DNA of 64,000 nucleotides, taken from contig NZ_LJJC01000004.1 in the NCBI RefSeq assembly GCF_001420715.1, positions 1,885,459-1,949,458 on the forward strand. Reading direction: 5' to 3'. Made by a program: the position numbers and the translations under genes. The notes beneath the pieces were generated by a model, which was not told where the DNA came from, did no database searches, and worked only from the letters and a program-made list of their open reading frames with translations. This stretch comes from Heyndrickxia shackletonii. GTDB lineage: Bacteria > Bacillota > Bacilli > Bacillales > Bacillaceae_C. Shown here in pieces: positions 27,216 through 34,717 of this stretch. The stretch's first letter is position 1, and every line of letters begins with the position of its first letter.

Positions 27216-27233
27216 TTCCTGCTTCAGCAGGAA
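27216..27233. other. Small palindrome before the thiolase gene
   Basis: TTCCTGCT and AGCAGGAA form an 8-bp stem with a 2-base centre, about 85 bases before the thiolase start. It may be an operator; it lacks an adjacent T-run. Confidence 0.35.
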
Positions 27234-27318
27234 AAATCAATTTTTTATCGAAAATAGACAAAGAAGAGAAAATGTTAGCGGTTTCAAGCTGACTTTTATA
27301 TAAGAGGAGGACCAAAGG

Positions 27319-28506
27319 ATGGAAAAACAAGAAGTTGTGATTGTGAGTGCAGTTAGAACGGCTATTGGAAGCTTCAATGGATCATTGAAAAATATACCAG
27401 CTCCAGAGCTTGGTGGAATCGTAATCAAACATGCAATAGAACGAGCCGGGATACAAGGGGACCAAATTGATGAGGTTATTATGGGAAATGTTTTGCAGGC
27501 TGGGCTGGGACAAAATCCAGCGCGTCAAGCAGCTATAAAGGCTGGGGTTCCGGAAAGTGTTTCCTCGATGACGATTAATAAAGTTTGTGGATCGGGACTA
27601 AAGGCTGTTCATCTTGCCACACAAGCAATCTTAGCAGGAGATGCAGATATAATTGTTGCCGGTGGGATGGAAAACATGAGTCAGGCGCCATATCTATTAA
27701 AAGGTGCAAGGGACGGCTTTAAGATGGGAGATCAAAAGCTAGTTGATAGTATGATTCAAGACGGATTATGGTGTGCCTTTAATGATTATCATATGGGAAT
27801 AACAGCAGAAAATCTTTGTGACCGCTATGAAATTTCCCGTGAGGAACAGGACCAATTCTCTGCGGAGAGTCAAAGCAAAGCTGTAAAAGCAATCGAAGAA
27901 GGCAAGTTCAAGGACGAGATTGTAGCTGTTGAAATTCCGCAAAGAAAAGGGGATGCCATCATTTTCGAAACAGATGAATATCCTAAAAAAGGCACAACGG
28001 TGGAGAAATTAAGTTCATTAAGACCTGCTTTTAGGAAAGATGGTTCGGTTACAGCAGGAAACGCGTCCGGAATAAATGACGGAGCGGCAGCATTAGTCAT
28101 AATGTCTAGGAAAAAAGCAAATGAATTGGGGATTAAACCACTTGTAACGATAAAAGCAAATGCCAATGCCGGGGTGGATCCAAGTGTAATGGGGATTGGT
28201 CCTGTAACAGCGGTCAAGAAAGCGCTGGAAAAGGCAAATATGTCGTTAGAGGATATGGATCTTATAGAAGCAAATGAAGCATTTGCTGCACAATCCCTAG
28301 CAGTTGATAGGGAATTGAAGTTTAATAAAGAAATCTTGAATGTAAACGGCGGGGCGATTGCTCTTGGCCATCCAATTGGAGCAAGTGGGGCAAGAATCCT
28401 TGTCACCCTTATTCACGAAATGCAAAGAAGACAAGCGAAAAACGGATTAGCTACCCTTTGTATTGGCGGGGGGCAAGGGGTAGCCACGATTGTTGAATTA
28501 GCTTAA
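27319..28506 (+). CDS. Acetyl-CoA acetyltransferase (thiolase)
   Basis: This 395-residue type II thiolase joins two acetyl-CoA to acetoacetyl-CoA or splits acetoacetyl-CoA. The nucleophilic Cys90 lies in [11 protein letters not shown]; the other catalytic residues are in [22 protein letters not shown] (His) and CIGGGQG (second Cys). GAGGAGG lies before the ATG. It is followed by the scoAB CoA-transferase genes in the same direction, so the set can convert acetoacetate through acetoacetyl-CoA to acetyl-CoA. B. subtilis homologs are mmgA and yhfS; which one is orthologous is uncertain. Confidence 0.93.
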   Translation: MEKQEVVIVSAVRTAIGSFNGSLKNIPAPELGGIVIKHAIERAGIQGDQIDEVIMGNVLQAGLGQNPARQAAIKAGVPESVSSMTINKVCGSGLKAVHLATQAILAGDADIIVAGGMENMSQAPYLLKGARDGFKMGDQKLVDSMIQDGLWCAFNDYHMGITAENLCDRYEISREEQDQFSAESQSKAVKAIEEGKFKDEIVAVEIPQRKGDAIIFETDEYPKKGTTVEKLSSLRPAFRKDGSVTAGNASGINDGAAALVIMSRKKANELGIKPLVTIKANANAGVDPSVMGIGPVTAVKKALEKANMSLEDMDLIEANEAFAAQSLAVDRELKFNKEILNVNGGAIALGHPIGASGARILVTLIHEMQRRQAKNGLATLCIGGGQGVATIVELA

Positions 28507-28543
28507 AAGCGGTTAATTACTGATTGTTACCTCGATTTATAGT

Positions 28544-28575
28544 CTTATGCGTACACGTGAACGTTTACGCATAAG
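28544..28575. other. 10-bp hairpin between the thiolase gene and scoA
   Basis: CTTATGCGTA and TACGCATAAG enclose a 12-base loop. No T-run follows. The sequence around it resembles part of the longer inverted repeat at 32821-32925. Confidence 0.5.
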
Positions 28576-28629
28576 GCGGTATGATCATCAATAATATATT
28601 TTTACGAAACCAGAGGGGAGAGAGAATAA

Positions 28630-29319
28630 TTGAAGCAAGTATATACATCCTTCCAGGAAGCGGTAGCAGATATTCAAGACGGTGCGACAATAATGGTTGG
28701 CGGTTTCGGTCTTTGCGGAATTCCTGAAAATTTAATTCTTGCACTTGTCGAAAAAGGGGTAAAGGATTTAACGGTTATTTCTAATAACTGCGGGATAGAT
28801 GATTGGGGATTAGGACCGCTTTTGCAAAATAAACAGATTAAGAAAATGATAGGGTCATATGTTGGGGAAAATAAAGAATTCGAACGCCAGGTGTTAGCTG
28901 GCGAATTAGAAGTGGAATTAACCCCGCAAGGCACCTTGGCAGAAAAAATACGAGCAGGAGGAGCGGGAATTCCTGCATTTTATACTCCCGCAGGTGTGGG
29001 AACACCAATTACAGAAGGGAAAGAAACGAGGACGTTTAATGGGAAAGAATATGTTTTGGAGGAAGCATTAACGGCAGATTTTAGTTTAATTCGTGCTTGG
29101 AAAGGTGATAAAATGGGGAATTTAGTATACAACAAAACAGCCCGTAATTTTAACCCGATGATCGCGGCTGCAGGAAAGGTAACGATTGCAGAGGTAGAGG
29201 TGCTCTATGAAGTCGGGGAGCTGGATGCTAATTTTATTCATACTCCAAGCATTTATGTGCAAAGGATCATTCAAGGGGATCAAGAAAAACGTATTGAAAG
29301 AAGAACCATTAGAAAATAA
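28630..29319 (+). CDS. scoA: 3-oxoacid (succinyl-CoA:acetoacetate) CoA-transferase subunit A
   Basis: This 229-residue alpha chain of the class I CoA-transferase moves CoA from succinyl-CoA to acetoacetate. The N-terminal motif [13 protein letters not shown] is the family signature, and [11 protein letters not shown] and [12 protein letters not shown] follow. The start is TTG at 28630 after GGGGAGAGAG. The beta chain follows after 29 bases. Confidence 0.94.
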   Translation: MKQVYTSFQEAVADIQDGATIMVGGFGLCGIPENLILALVEKGVKDLTVISNNCGIDDWGLGPLLQNKQIKKMIGSYVGENKEFERQVLAGELEVELTPQGTLAEKIRAGGAGIPAFYTPAGVGTPITEGKETRTFNGKEYVLEEALTADFSLIRAWKGDKMGNLVYNKTARNFNPMIAAAGKVTIAEVEVLYEVGELDANFIHTPSIYVQRIIQGDQEKRIERRTIRK

Positions 29320-29348
29320 TTTGCACATTAAGGAAGGGAGAGAAGAAT

Positions 29349-30017
29349 ATGTCAGCTGATAAAGGTTCAATAAGGGAAAAGATTGCTAGAAGAGCGGAGA
29401 AGGAAATTGAAGATGGCCATTATGTAAATCTGGGAATTGGAATGCCAACATTAGTTGCCAATTACATTTCCGATAATAAACAAGTTGTTTTACAGTCGGA
29501 AAACGGCTTGCTTGGAATTGGCCCATATCCTACAGAGGAGGAGATTGATGCAGATTTAATCAATGCCGGAAAAGAAACGGTGACGGCAATTCCGGGTGCA
29601 GCTTATTTTGATAGTGCAGAATCGTTTGCGATGATTCGGGGCGGTCATATAAATATAGCAATTTTGGGCGGAATGGAAGTATCGGCCTCAGGTGATTTAG
29701 CTAATTGGATGATCCCGGGGAAAATGATCAAGGGCATGGGGGGAGCGATGGATTTAGTTCATGGTGCCCAAAAAATCATTGTTATTATGGACCATGTGAA
29801 TAAAAATGGTGAGCCTAAAATTCTCAAAGAATGCAGTCTTCCTTTAACAGGGAAAGGCGTTGTTAACCGAATTATTACGGATAGAGCTGTTATCGATGTA
29901 TCCAATAAAGGACTTATTTTAAGGGAAGTGGCAAAAGGATACACAGTGGAGGAAGTACTTGCTTCGACGGAGCCAACTGTAATGGTAGCTGAAGATGTAA
30001 GACTAGAAGCTTATTAG
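29349..30017 (+). CDS. scoB: 3-oxoacid (succinyl-CoA:acetoacetate) CoA-transferase subunit B
   Basis: This 222-residue beta chain holds the catalytic glutamate, Glu51 in [10 protein letters not shown], which forms the enzyme-CoA thioester. [12 protein letters not shown] near the N-terminus and [14 protein letters not shown] near residue 100 are typical. GGAAGGGAG precedes the ATG. Together with scoA and the thiolase it completes a ketone-body use route that HMG-CoA lyase (24209) can supply. Confidence 0.94.
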   Translation: MSADKGSIREKIARRAEKEIEDGHYVNLGIGMPTLVANYISDNKQVVLQSENGLLGIGPYPTEEEIDADLINAGKETVTAIPGAAYFDSAESFAMIRGGHINIAILGGMEVSASGDLANWMIPGKMIKGMGGAMDLVHGAQKIIVIMDHVNKNGEPKILKECSLPLTGKGVVNRIITDRAVIDVSNKGLILREVAKGYTVEEVLASTEPTVMVAEDVRLEAY

Positions 30018-30099
30018 TCACTGTAGTAAAATGATGGGAGTGTAGGTTACATGATACCTATTCTTTTTCTTCATTTTTAAACTTAAGGGAGAAATCAAA

Positions 30100-30357
30100 A
30101 TGGCAAAAACAAAAAAACAGCAAAAGTATCAACCTAAAAAGGAAAAGCAGGATGAAAAGCTTACATTGAAGGATTCTTTAAATCAAGATATATTATTAAA
30201 ATTAAAACAAGCACAGCATGATTTAGTACAAAAGGAAGAAAATGAAAAGCTTCAAGAGGAAGAAAGAAAGAGAGAAGAAAGAAGAAGAAAGGAAAAGAAT
30301 AAATCCTTTGAAGAATTATTAAATGAAAATCCAATGGACTGGAAGAAATTTAAATAG
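30100..30357 (+). CDS. yqkE: YqkE family protein (DUF3886)
   Basis: This 85-residue, highly charged protein is almost entirely predicted helix and coiled coil (KEENEKLQEEERKREERRRKEKNKSFEELLNE), ending in MDWKKFK. It matches YqkE, a small protein of unknown function conserved in Bacillaceae and placed in the same region in B. subtilis. A clear AGGGAG site precedes the ATG. A hairpin separates it from the convergent sinR. Confidence 0.82.
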   Translation: MAKTKKQQKYQPKKEKQDEKLTLKDSLNQDILLKLKQAQHDLVQKEENEKLQEEERKREERRRKEKNKSFEELLNENPMDWKKFK

Positions 30358-30377
30358 GGTTTGGAAAAAGGAAAAAT

Positions 30378-30411
30378 AAAAAGCGTTCAAATCATCATAA
30401 CGAACGCTTTA
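30378..30411. terminator. Bidirectional terminator between yqkE and sinR
   Basis: AAAGCGTTC and GAACGCTTT enclose 13 bases. T-rich or A-rich flanks on both sides suit both convergent genes; the right arm touches the sinR stop codon. Confidence 0.75.
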
Positions 30412-30741
30412 TTTATTATTCCTTTTCCATTTATTAAATTCGAGAAATTCTCGAAACTCATTTTTAGAGACACCAGAATTCATCGCTTCACGTACTAACA
30501 GTTCCCATTCAGAGTCAAGTTCTGCGTGGTCAAATCCTTCTTCCCCCTCATCATGGAGTAATGCATTTACAGATACTCCTAAAACGGCTGATACTTTTTC
30601 CAGAAACTGAACAGAAGGATTTGATTGAATATTACGTTCAATGGAACTTAGATAAGATTTTGCGACACCTGCTCTTTCGGCAAGCTCTGATAATGATAGT
30701 TGCCTTTGTAATCGGAAATTTTTTATGCGTTGTCCAATCAT
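30409..30741 (-). CDS. sinR: SinR, master repressor of biofilm matrix genes
   Basis: This 110-residue DNA-binding protein has an N-terminal HTH_XRE domain (IKNFRLQRQLSLSELAERAG, then VAKSYLSSIER as recognition helix). The C-terminal helical hairpin from about residue 72 (DSEWELLVREAMNSGVSKNEF) is the oligomerisation domain, which resembles SinI and binds it. In B. subtilis SinR represses matrix operons and is released by SinI. The sequence upstream is AT-rich with TATAAT near 30770, so sinR probably also has its own promoter as in B. subtilis. It lies 149 bases downstream of sinI on the same strand. Confidence 0.94.
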   Translation of the reverse strand: MIGQRIKNFRLQRQLSLSELAERAGVAKSYLSSIERNIQSNPSVQFLEKVSAVLGVSVNALLHDEGEEGFDHAELDSEWELLVREAMNSGVSKNEFREFLEFNKWKRNNK

Positions 30742-30890
30742 AAGTATGTCACCTTCCTTCGATTTATTATAACATATAACGAAATTCGGGTTCCATATTT
30801 AGAACGGATTTGCAAAAAAATTATAATAATTGCAATAAATATTTTAAAATGTGAATAATAGTATGTATAGTAGAATGTTAGGAAAATTTT

Positions 30891-31034
30891 TTACATTACA
30901 TCTAATCCAGAGGTTTTTTTATGAAAGAAGTCTTTTATTTCTTGAACAGAAATTCCCATATCGAGTGCTGCTAAAATTAAATCAATCCATTCCTGATCCA
31001 GTGTTTGTGTACTTGCCATTAATTTTTTCTCCAT
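30891..31034 (-). CDS. sinI: SinI, antirepressor of SinR
   Basis: This is a 47-residue gene on the minus strand. Its centre, LDQEWIDLILAALDMGISV followed by QEIKDFF, is the SinI helical hairpin, which pairs with the matching hairpin of SinR and pulls it off DNA. AGGAGGT (31045-31039) lies a few bases before the ATG at 31034. The order sinI-sinR and the spacing fit the B. subtilis operon. It is preceded by a complete c-di-GMP-I riboswitch and, further up, Spo0A-box-like sequences, so both transcription and translation look controlled. Confidence 0.95.
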   Translation of the reverse strand: MEKKLMASTQTLDQEWIDLILAALDMGISVQEIKDFFHKKTSGLDVM

Positions 31035-31038
31035 TTTT

Positions 31039-31143
31039 ACCTCCTAAAATACCATGTATTTCAGGTAGCCCAGCCGTCATCGTATTAAACCTTAGACCTG
31101 TGACTTTGCGTCCTTATTTTTCAATAAGTTTGCCTTTTTCTGA
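31039..31143 (-). promoter_or_regulatory. Cyclic di-GMP-I (GEMM) riboswitch in the sinI leader
   Basis: Read on the minus strand, the aptamer (31143-31061) holds the GEMM-I core elements in order: GGCAAAC, a 6-bp stem CTTATT/AATAAG capped by a GAAA tetraloop, GGACGCAAAG, the tetraloop-receptor strand GGTCTAAGG, ATGACGGCTGGG, and CTACC at the closing side. TCAG/CTGA closes P1. Right after the aptamer a hairpin (AAATAC-ATG-GTATTT, 31061-31047) abuts the sinI ribosome site AGGAGGT (31045-31039). There is no terminator, so control is probably at translation. The element points at sinI and no other gene lies between. Confidence 0.92.
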
Positions 31144-31188
31144 TAATAATTCATTCTTATTATCTACTACTTTTTGTCTACATTTTTG

Positions 31189-31238
31189 AGTATAACGAAA
31201 ATGATTTAGCCATACTCGAAAATTATGTCGATGTCGAA
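31189..31238 (-). promoter_or_regulatory. Probable Spo0A-activated promoter of sinI
   Basis: On the minus strand TATACT (31194-31189) is a good -10 box, but the -35 region is poor. About 32-45 bases further up lie two overlapping 0A-box sequences, TGTCGAT (31226-31232) and TGTCGAA (31232-31238, plus-strand reading). A weak -35 with 0A boxes near -40 is the pattern of Spo0A~P-activated sigma-A promoters, as known for sinI in B. subtilis. Confidence 0.55.
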
Positions 31239-31450
31239 TAATTGAAATAATGCCACAAAATGAATAAAACGAGAAATGAATTATCATACTATTTAAATGA
31301 TTTTGTCGTTATATGGTAAAAAAAGTTTTTATGACATCGCAACTTTTTATTTCTTCTAAAATATAATTTGAAAAAACGAATACTTATTTGTAAAAAAAGA
31401 AAAGAATTTGTTGAAAACTTTTTGAATAGTTACCCCCAAAAATCATAAAA

Positions 31451-31610
31451 GTGGAAATGCCTTGTTCATATTGAAATGGAAGTGCAAATTTTACCTGTAG
31501 GGGCATTGACTGAGGTAAAGGAAACACTGCAAGGTATTTTAGGAGCTGATGTTAACTTATCGTTGAGAGGAGACCCGGAGATTCACTTATCGATTGGCAT
31601 TATGCTAGAC
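31451..31610. repeat. Dispersed MITE-like repeat, copy G (degenerate)
   Basis: Blocks GCCTTGTTCAT, AGGTAAAGGAAACACTGCAAGGTA, TGATGTTAACTTATCGTTGAGAGGAGAC and ATCGATTGGC align in order with the family consensus at reduced identity. An open reading frame of 70 codons across it (31476-31688) is explained by this repeat. Confidence 0.65.
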
Positions 31611-31614
31611 AACC

Positions 31615-31649
31615 AAAAGAAAGGTCCGGCAATCCAGACCTTTTCTTTT
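31615..31649 (-). terminator. Terminator after the aldo/keto reductase gene
   Basis: AAAAGAAAGGTC and GACCTTTTCTTTT pair around CGGCAATCCA; on the minus strand the stem is followed by a T-rich tail. Confidence 0.7.
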
Positions 31650-32559
31650 ATCGATGTTCCTTATAGATATTTTCCTTTGTTAACGTAAGAAGAATCTTTC
31701 GTTCATCCTCGTTTAAAGAATCGGACCTAGTGGCTTGTGCATTTATGCGAACTTGTTTGACTGAACTCGCTCCAGCAATTATAGAAGCTACAGTATCATT
31801 CGCTAAATTAAACTGAAGGGCTAATTCCGTCATGGATCTATTCTCAGAAACCAATTTATTTTGAATACTAGAAAGTAAGTCGTGAAGCTCCTGATGGGAA
31901 TATTCCAAATAGCCTTTTTCAGATAGCTTGCTAGTCCATTTCTCGCTTAATAATCCTTTAGCAAGCGGTCCTCTTGTCACAACACTTACTGAGTGTTCTT
32001 TAATAAATGGAAAAATTTCCTCAGGTCGTCTATCCAGAAGACTATATTGCATCATAATGCTAATAATGGAGGATTTCTCAATATATTCACGAATCACGTT
32101 AGGACGAATAGAGGAAATTCCATAATACCGAATAATTCCTTCCGATTTTAATTCTTCAAAGGCTTCAATTGTATCCTCGATATTATCCTCGATGTTTCCC
32201 CCATGCAATTGATATAAATCAATATAATCTGTTTGTAATCTTTTAAGACTCTCCTTTACAGCTTCCTTTATATATTTTTTAGAAGGATCCCAGCTCCACC
32301 CGGAATGATTCTTGTTCCAGCGGTTTCCTACTTTTGTGGCAATAATGACTTGGTCACGGACATCCTTTAATGCCTTCCCGACAATCTCCTCATTTGCTCC
32401 AACATCATATAGGTCCGCCGTATCAAAATAATTAATACCTTCCTCTAATGCAGCGTATATAATTTCTTGTGCATGTTTTTCATCTGTTCCAAGAGACATG
32501 CATCCTAATCCAAGTGCAGAAACGTATAAATCTGAGTTTCCTAGTCTATTTTTTTTCAT
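31648..32559 (-). CDS. yqkF: Aldo/keto reductase (YqkF)
   Basis: This 303-residue TIM-barrel NADPH-dependent oxidoreductase has the AKR catalytic tetrad in place: Asp and Tyr in FDTADLYDVG near residue 48, Lys in ATKVGNRW near 78, and His in YQLHGG near 118. The C-terminal cofactor segment is ASIIAGASSVKQVR. The substrate is unknown. Position and sequence match yqkF of B. subtilis. Its ATG at 32559 lies about 70 bases downstream of the mciZ stop on the same strand, so the two could be cotranscribed. Confidence 0.92.
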   Translation of the reverse strand: MKKNRLGNSDLYVSALGLGCMSLGTDEKHAQEIIYAALEEGINYFDTADLYDVGANEEIVGKALKDVRDQVIIATKVGNRWNKNHSGWSWDPSKKYIKEAVKESLKRLQTDYIDLYQLHGGNIEDNIEDTIEAFEELKSEGIIRYYGISSIRPNVIREYIEKSSIISIMMQYSLLDRRPEEIFPFIKEHSVSVVTRGPLAKGLLSEKWTSKLSEKGYLEYSHQELHDLLSSIQNKLVSENRSMTELALQFNLANDTVASIIAGASSVKQVRINAQATRSDSLNEDERKILLTLTKENIYKEHR

Positions 32560-32627
32560 GACAGGTTTCCTTTCAATTTGTTTCCTACTATTGTAGCGAA
32601 AAACAGTTTACTTTAACAAAATATTTG

Positions 32628-32756
32628 CTAACGATTGATTAACTTTACCCAATCAAGCACATAGTAATACTGTTTTCTATATGATTTTAATTGCTCTCTT
32701 ATTTCCCATGCCTTGCCGCTCATTGTAATTCCTTTCGAATGTACAAATATTTTCAC
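32628..32756 (-). CDS. mciZ: MciZ, mother-cell inhibitor of FtsZ
   Basis: This is a 42-residue gene. The peptide has the SGKAWEIREQLKSY segment and a closing VLDWVKL, matching the sporulation peptide MciZ, which caps FtsZ filaments and blocks Z-ring assembly in the mother cell. The start is GTG at 32756 with AAGGTG 8 bases upstream. In B. subtilis mciZ is a sigma-E gene; I could not find a convincing sigma-E promoter here. It lies just ahead of the aldo/keto reductase gene on the minus strand and is divergent from nudF. Confidence 0.85.
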   Translation of the reverse strand: MKIFVHSKGITMSGKAWEIREQLKSYRKQYYYVLDWVKLINR

Positions 32757-32820
32757 GGGTATGTCACCTTCTTTTTAGCGGGCTTCCTATTAGCCTCCGC
32801 TTTTTAAAATTTGTTAAGCT

Positions 32821-32925
32821 ATAATAGTGTTTAGTTATACGCATACACATGTGCGGGTTTTACTAGGGAACATTAACGGTAGGGAACATGTACACATAAG
32901 ACGATAAGACGTCAACACTATTATT
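32821..32925. repeat. 105-bp imperfect inverted repeat between mciZ and nudF
   Basis: ATAATAGTGTT (32821-32831) and AACACTATTAT (32914-32924) are exact inverted repeats. Inside, TACACATGT and ACATGTACAC are also inverted, and AGGGAACAT occurs twice in direct order. It covers the shared upstream region of mciZ and nudF. Confidence 0.6.
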
Positions 32926-32986
32926 TAACAGAGCCGTTTGTTAAAATGTATGAATAGTAGTTTATGGAAAAGAACAAGGAGAGTTT

Positions 32987-33547
32987 ATGATGCATAAATT
33001 TGAAGAGAAAACAATCAGGTCAGAGAAAATTTTTGAGGGCAGGGTTGTCCGTCTGCAAATAGATGAAGTAGAACTGCCAAATGGTAAAACGGCAAAGAGG
33101 GAAATTATTAAACATCCAGGGGCAGTTGCCATATTAGCTATTACTCCAGACGATAAAATTATTTTGGTGGATCAATATCGAAAACCAATGGATAGGGCAT
33201 TAGTTGAAATTCCTGCAGGTAAATTAGAACCAGGAGAAAAGCCAGATGTAACGGCTATAAGGGAGCTAGAAGAGGAAACTGGCTACTCATGTGAAAAACT
33301 AGAACTTATTTGTTCATTCTATACATCACCAGGCTTCGCTGATGAACTTATTCATTTATACTTAGCAAAAGGCTTGCAGAAAGTAGAAAATCCAAAAAGT
33401 GCTGATGAAGACGAATTTGTGGAATTATTAGAGGTTACACTGGAAGAAGCACTTCAATTAATTCAGGAAAAGAAAATCTATGATGCCAAAACACTGTACG
33501 CAATTCAATATCTACAATTAAAAGAGGCGTTGAATAAGAGTGAATAA
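32987..33547 (+). CDS. nudF: ADP-ribose pyrophosphatase (Nudix hydrolase)
   Basis: This 186-residue Nudix enzyme hydrolyses ADP-ribose to AMP and ribose 5-phosphate. The Nudix box is complete at residues 78-100: Gly78, Glu84, Arg92-Glu93, Glu96-Glu97 and Gly99. DQYRKPMDRALVEIPAG before the box is typical of ADP-ribose specificity. AAGGAGAG precedes two adjacent ATGs; the first is used. It overlaps the start of the EndoQ gene by 8 bases. Confidence 0.94.
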   Translation: MMHKFEEKTIRSEKIFEGRVVRLQIDEVELPNGKTAKREIIKHPGAVAILAITPDDKIILVDQYRKPMDRALVEIPAGKLEPGEKPDVTAIRELEEETGYSCEKLELICSFYTSPGFADELIHLYLAKGLQKVENPKSADEDEFVELLEVTLEEALQLIQEKKIYDAKTLYAIQYLQLKEALNKSE

Positions 33548-34703
33548 TTATTTTGTCGACCTCCATATTCATATCGGGAGGACGAAAACCGGAAAACCAG
33601 TAAAAATTACTGCATCGAAATCATTAACGCTTACCAATATCTTAAATACGGCAAAGTCCCCTAAAGGTTTAGATATGGTAGGCATCATTGACTGTCATTC
33701 TCCGGAAGTCATTGCTGAAATAGAAGACTTGATTTATCGTGGAGACCTAAGGGAAATGGCAGAGGGGGGATTCCGTTTTCAAGAAACGGTTACACTCATT
33801 CCCGGAGTAGAAATTGAAGTAAATGACGAGAATTGTAAAGGTCCAATTCATGTCCTTGGCTATTTTCCTACTTTAGAGGCTTTAAAGAATTTTTCGATGT
33901 GGTATCAAACAAAGGTCAAAAATGTCCAATTAAGCACACAAAGGATACATGAAAGTGCTGTACCGTTACAAAAGAAAATAAAATCATTAGGCGGAATTTT
34001 TATTCCTGCACATGTTTTCACCCCATTCAAAAGTTTGTATGGAAAGGGTGTAGAAAAATCAATATCCGAAATTCTGGATCCCGATTTAATTGACGGGATT
34101 GAATTAGGGTTGAGCTCTAACACAGAAATGGCGGACCGAATTAAAGAATTGCATCACTTTACATTTGTCAGTGATTCCGATGCGCATTCTTTAGGGAAAA
34201 TTGCCCGTGAATATCAGATAATGAAGCTCGAATCTCCGACCTTTGCTGCATTAGAAAAAGCCTTACATGGTAAAGACGGTAATGGAATTGTCGCAAATTA
34301 CGGATTGAATCCATATCTTGGCAAGTACTATCGAACAACCTGTTCGAAATGCTTTGAGCCAAAAGTGGCTGACATTTGCCCTCACTGTGGATCCACTCAT
34401 TTCACAAAGGGAGTGTCTGAACGAATAAAAGAACTGGCAACAGATCAAGTAAGCCCAAAGCGACCTCCTTATGTACATCAAGTCCCGCTTGATTTCCTAC
34501 CAGGATTAGGTCCGAAAACATTGCACAAATTATTAGATTACTTTGATACGGAAATGAATATTTTACACAATGTACCGATTGAAGAATTGAAAAAAGTGGT
34601 GAAAGCGGATTTAGCTGATATGATAATGCAAGCAAGACAAGGAACGCTTCAGCTTATGGCTGGAGGAGGCGGTCAATATGGAAAAGTGGATAATACTAAA
34701 TAA
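33540..34703 (+). CDS. yqxK: Endonuclease Q family protein (YqxK-like, PHP domain)
   Basis: This 387-residue protein has an N-terminal PHP metallo-phosphoesterase domain with DLHIHIG (residues 7-13), IPAHVFTPF and SDSDAHSLG as metal-binding segments. A zinc ribbon CSKC...CPHC lies near residues 262-280, and a helix-hairpin-helix segment (LPGLGPKTLHKLL) near 322. This order matches EndoQ, which cuts DNA 5' of deaminated bases such as uracil and hypoxanthine in archaea and some Bacillus. The start is GTG at 33540, inside the end of nudF. The pairing with nudF suggests one operon. Confidence 0.88.
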   Translation: MNNYFVDLHIHIGRTKTGKPVKITASKSLTLTNILNTAKSPKGLDMVGIIDCHSPEVIAEIEDLIYRGDLREMAEGGFRFQETVTLIPGVEIEVNDENCKGPIHVLGYFPTLEALKNFSMWYQTKVKNVQLSTQRIHESAVPLQKKIKSLGGIFIPAHVFTPFKSLYGKGVEKSISEILDPDLIDGIELGLSSNTEMADRIKELHHFTFVSDSDAHSLGKIAREYQIMKLESPTFAALEKALHGKDGNGIVANYGLNPYLGKYYRTTCSKCFEPKVADICPHCGSTHFTKGVSERIKELATDQVSPKRPPYVHQVPLDFLPGLGPKTLHKLLDYFDTEMNILHNVPIEELKKVVKADLADMIMQARQGTLQLMAGGGGQYGKVDNTK

Positions 34704-34717
34704 TATGGTGGAGAAAA

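Noticed and set aside
27870-28406. 178-codon minus-strand frame inside the thiolase gene
   Set aside because: It lies wholly antisense to a clear thiolase and is a codon-bias shadow.
31476-31688. 70-codon plus-strand reading frame
   Set aside because: It is built from a degenerate dispersed repeat and a terminator arm, and its protein matches no family I recognise.
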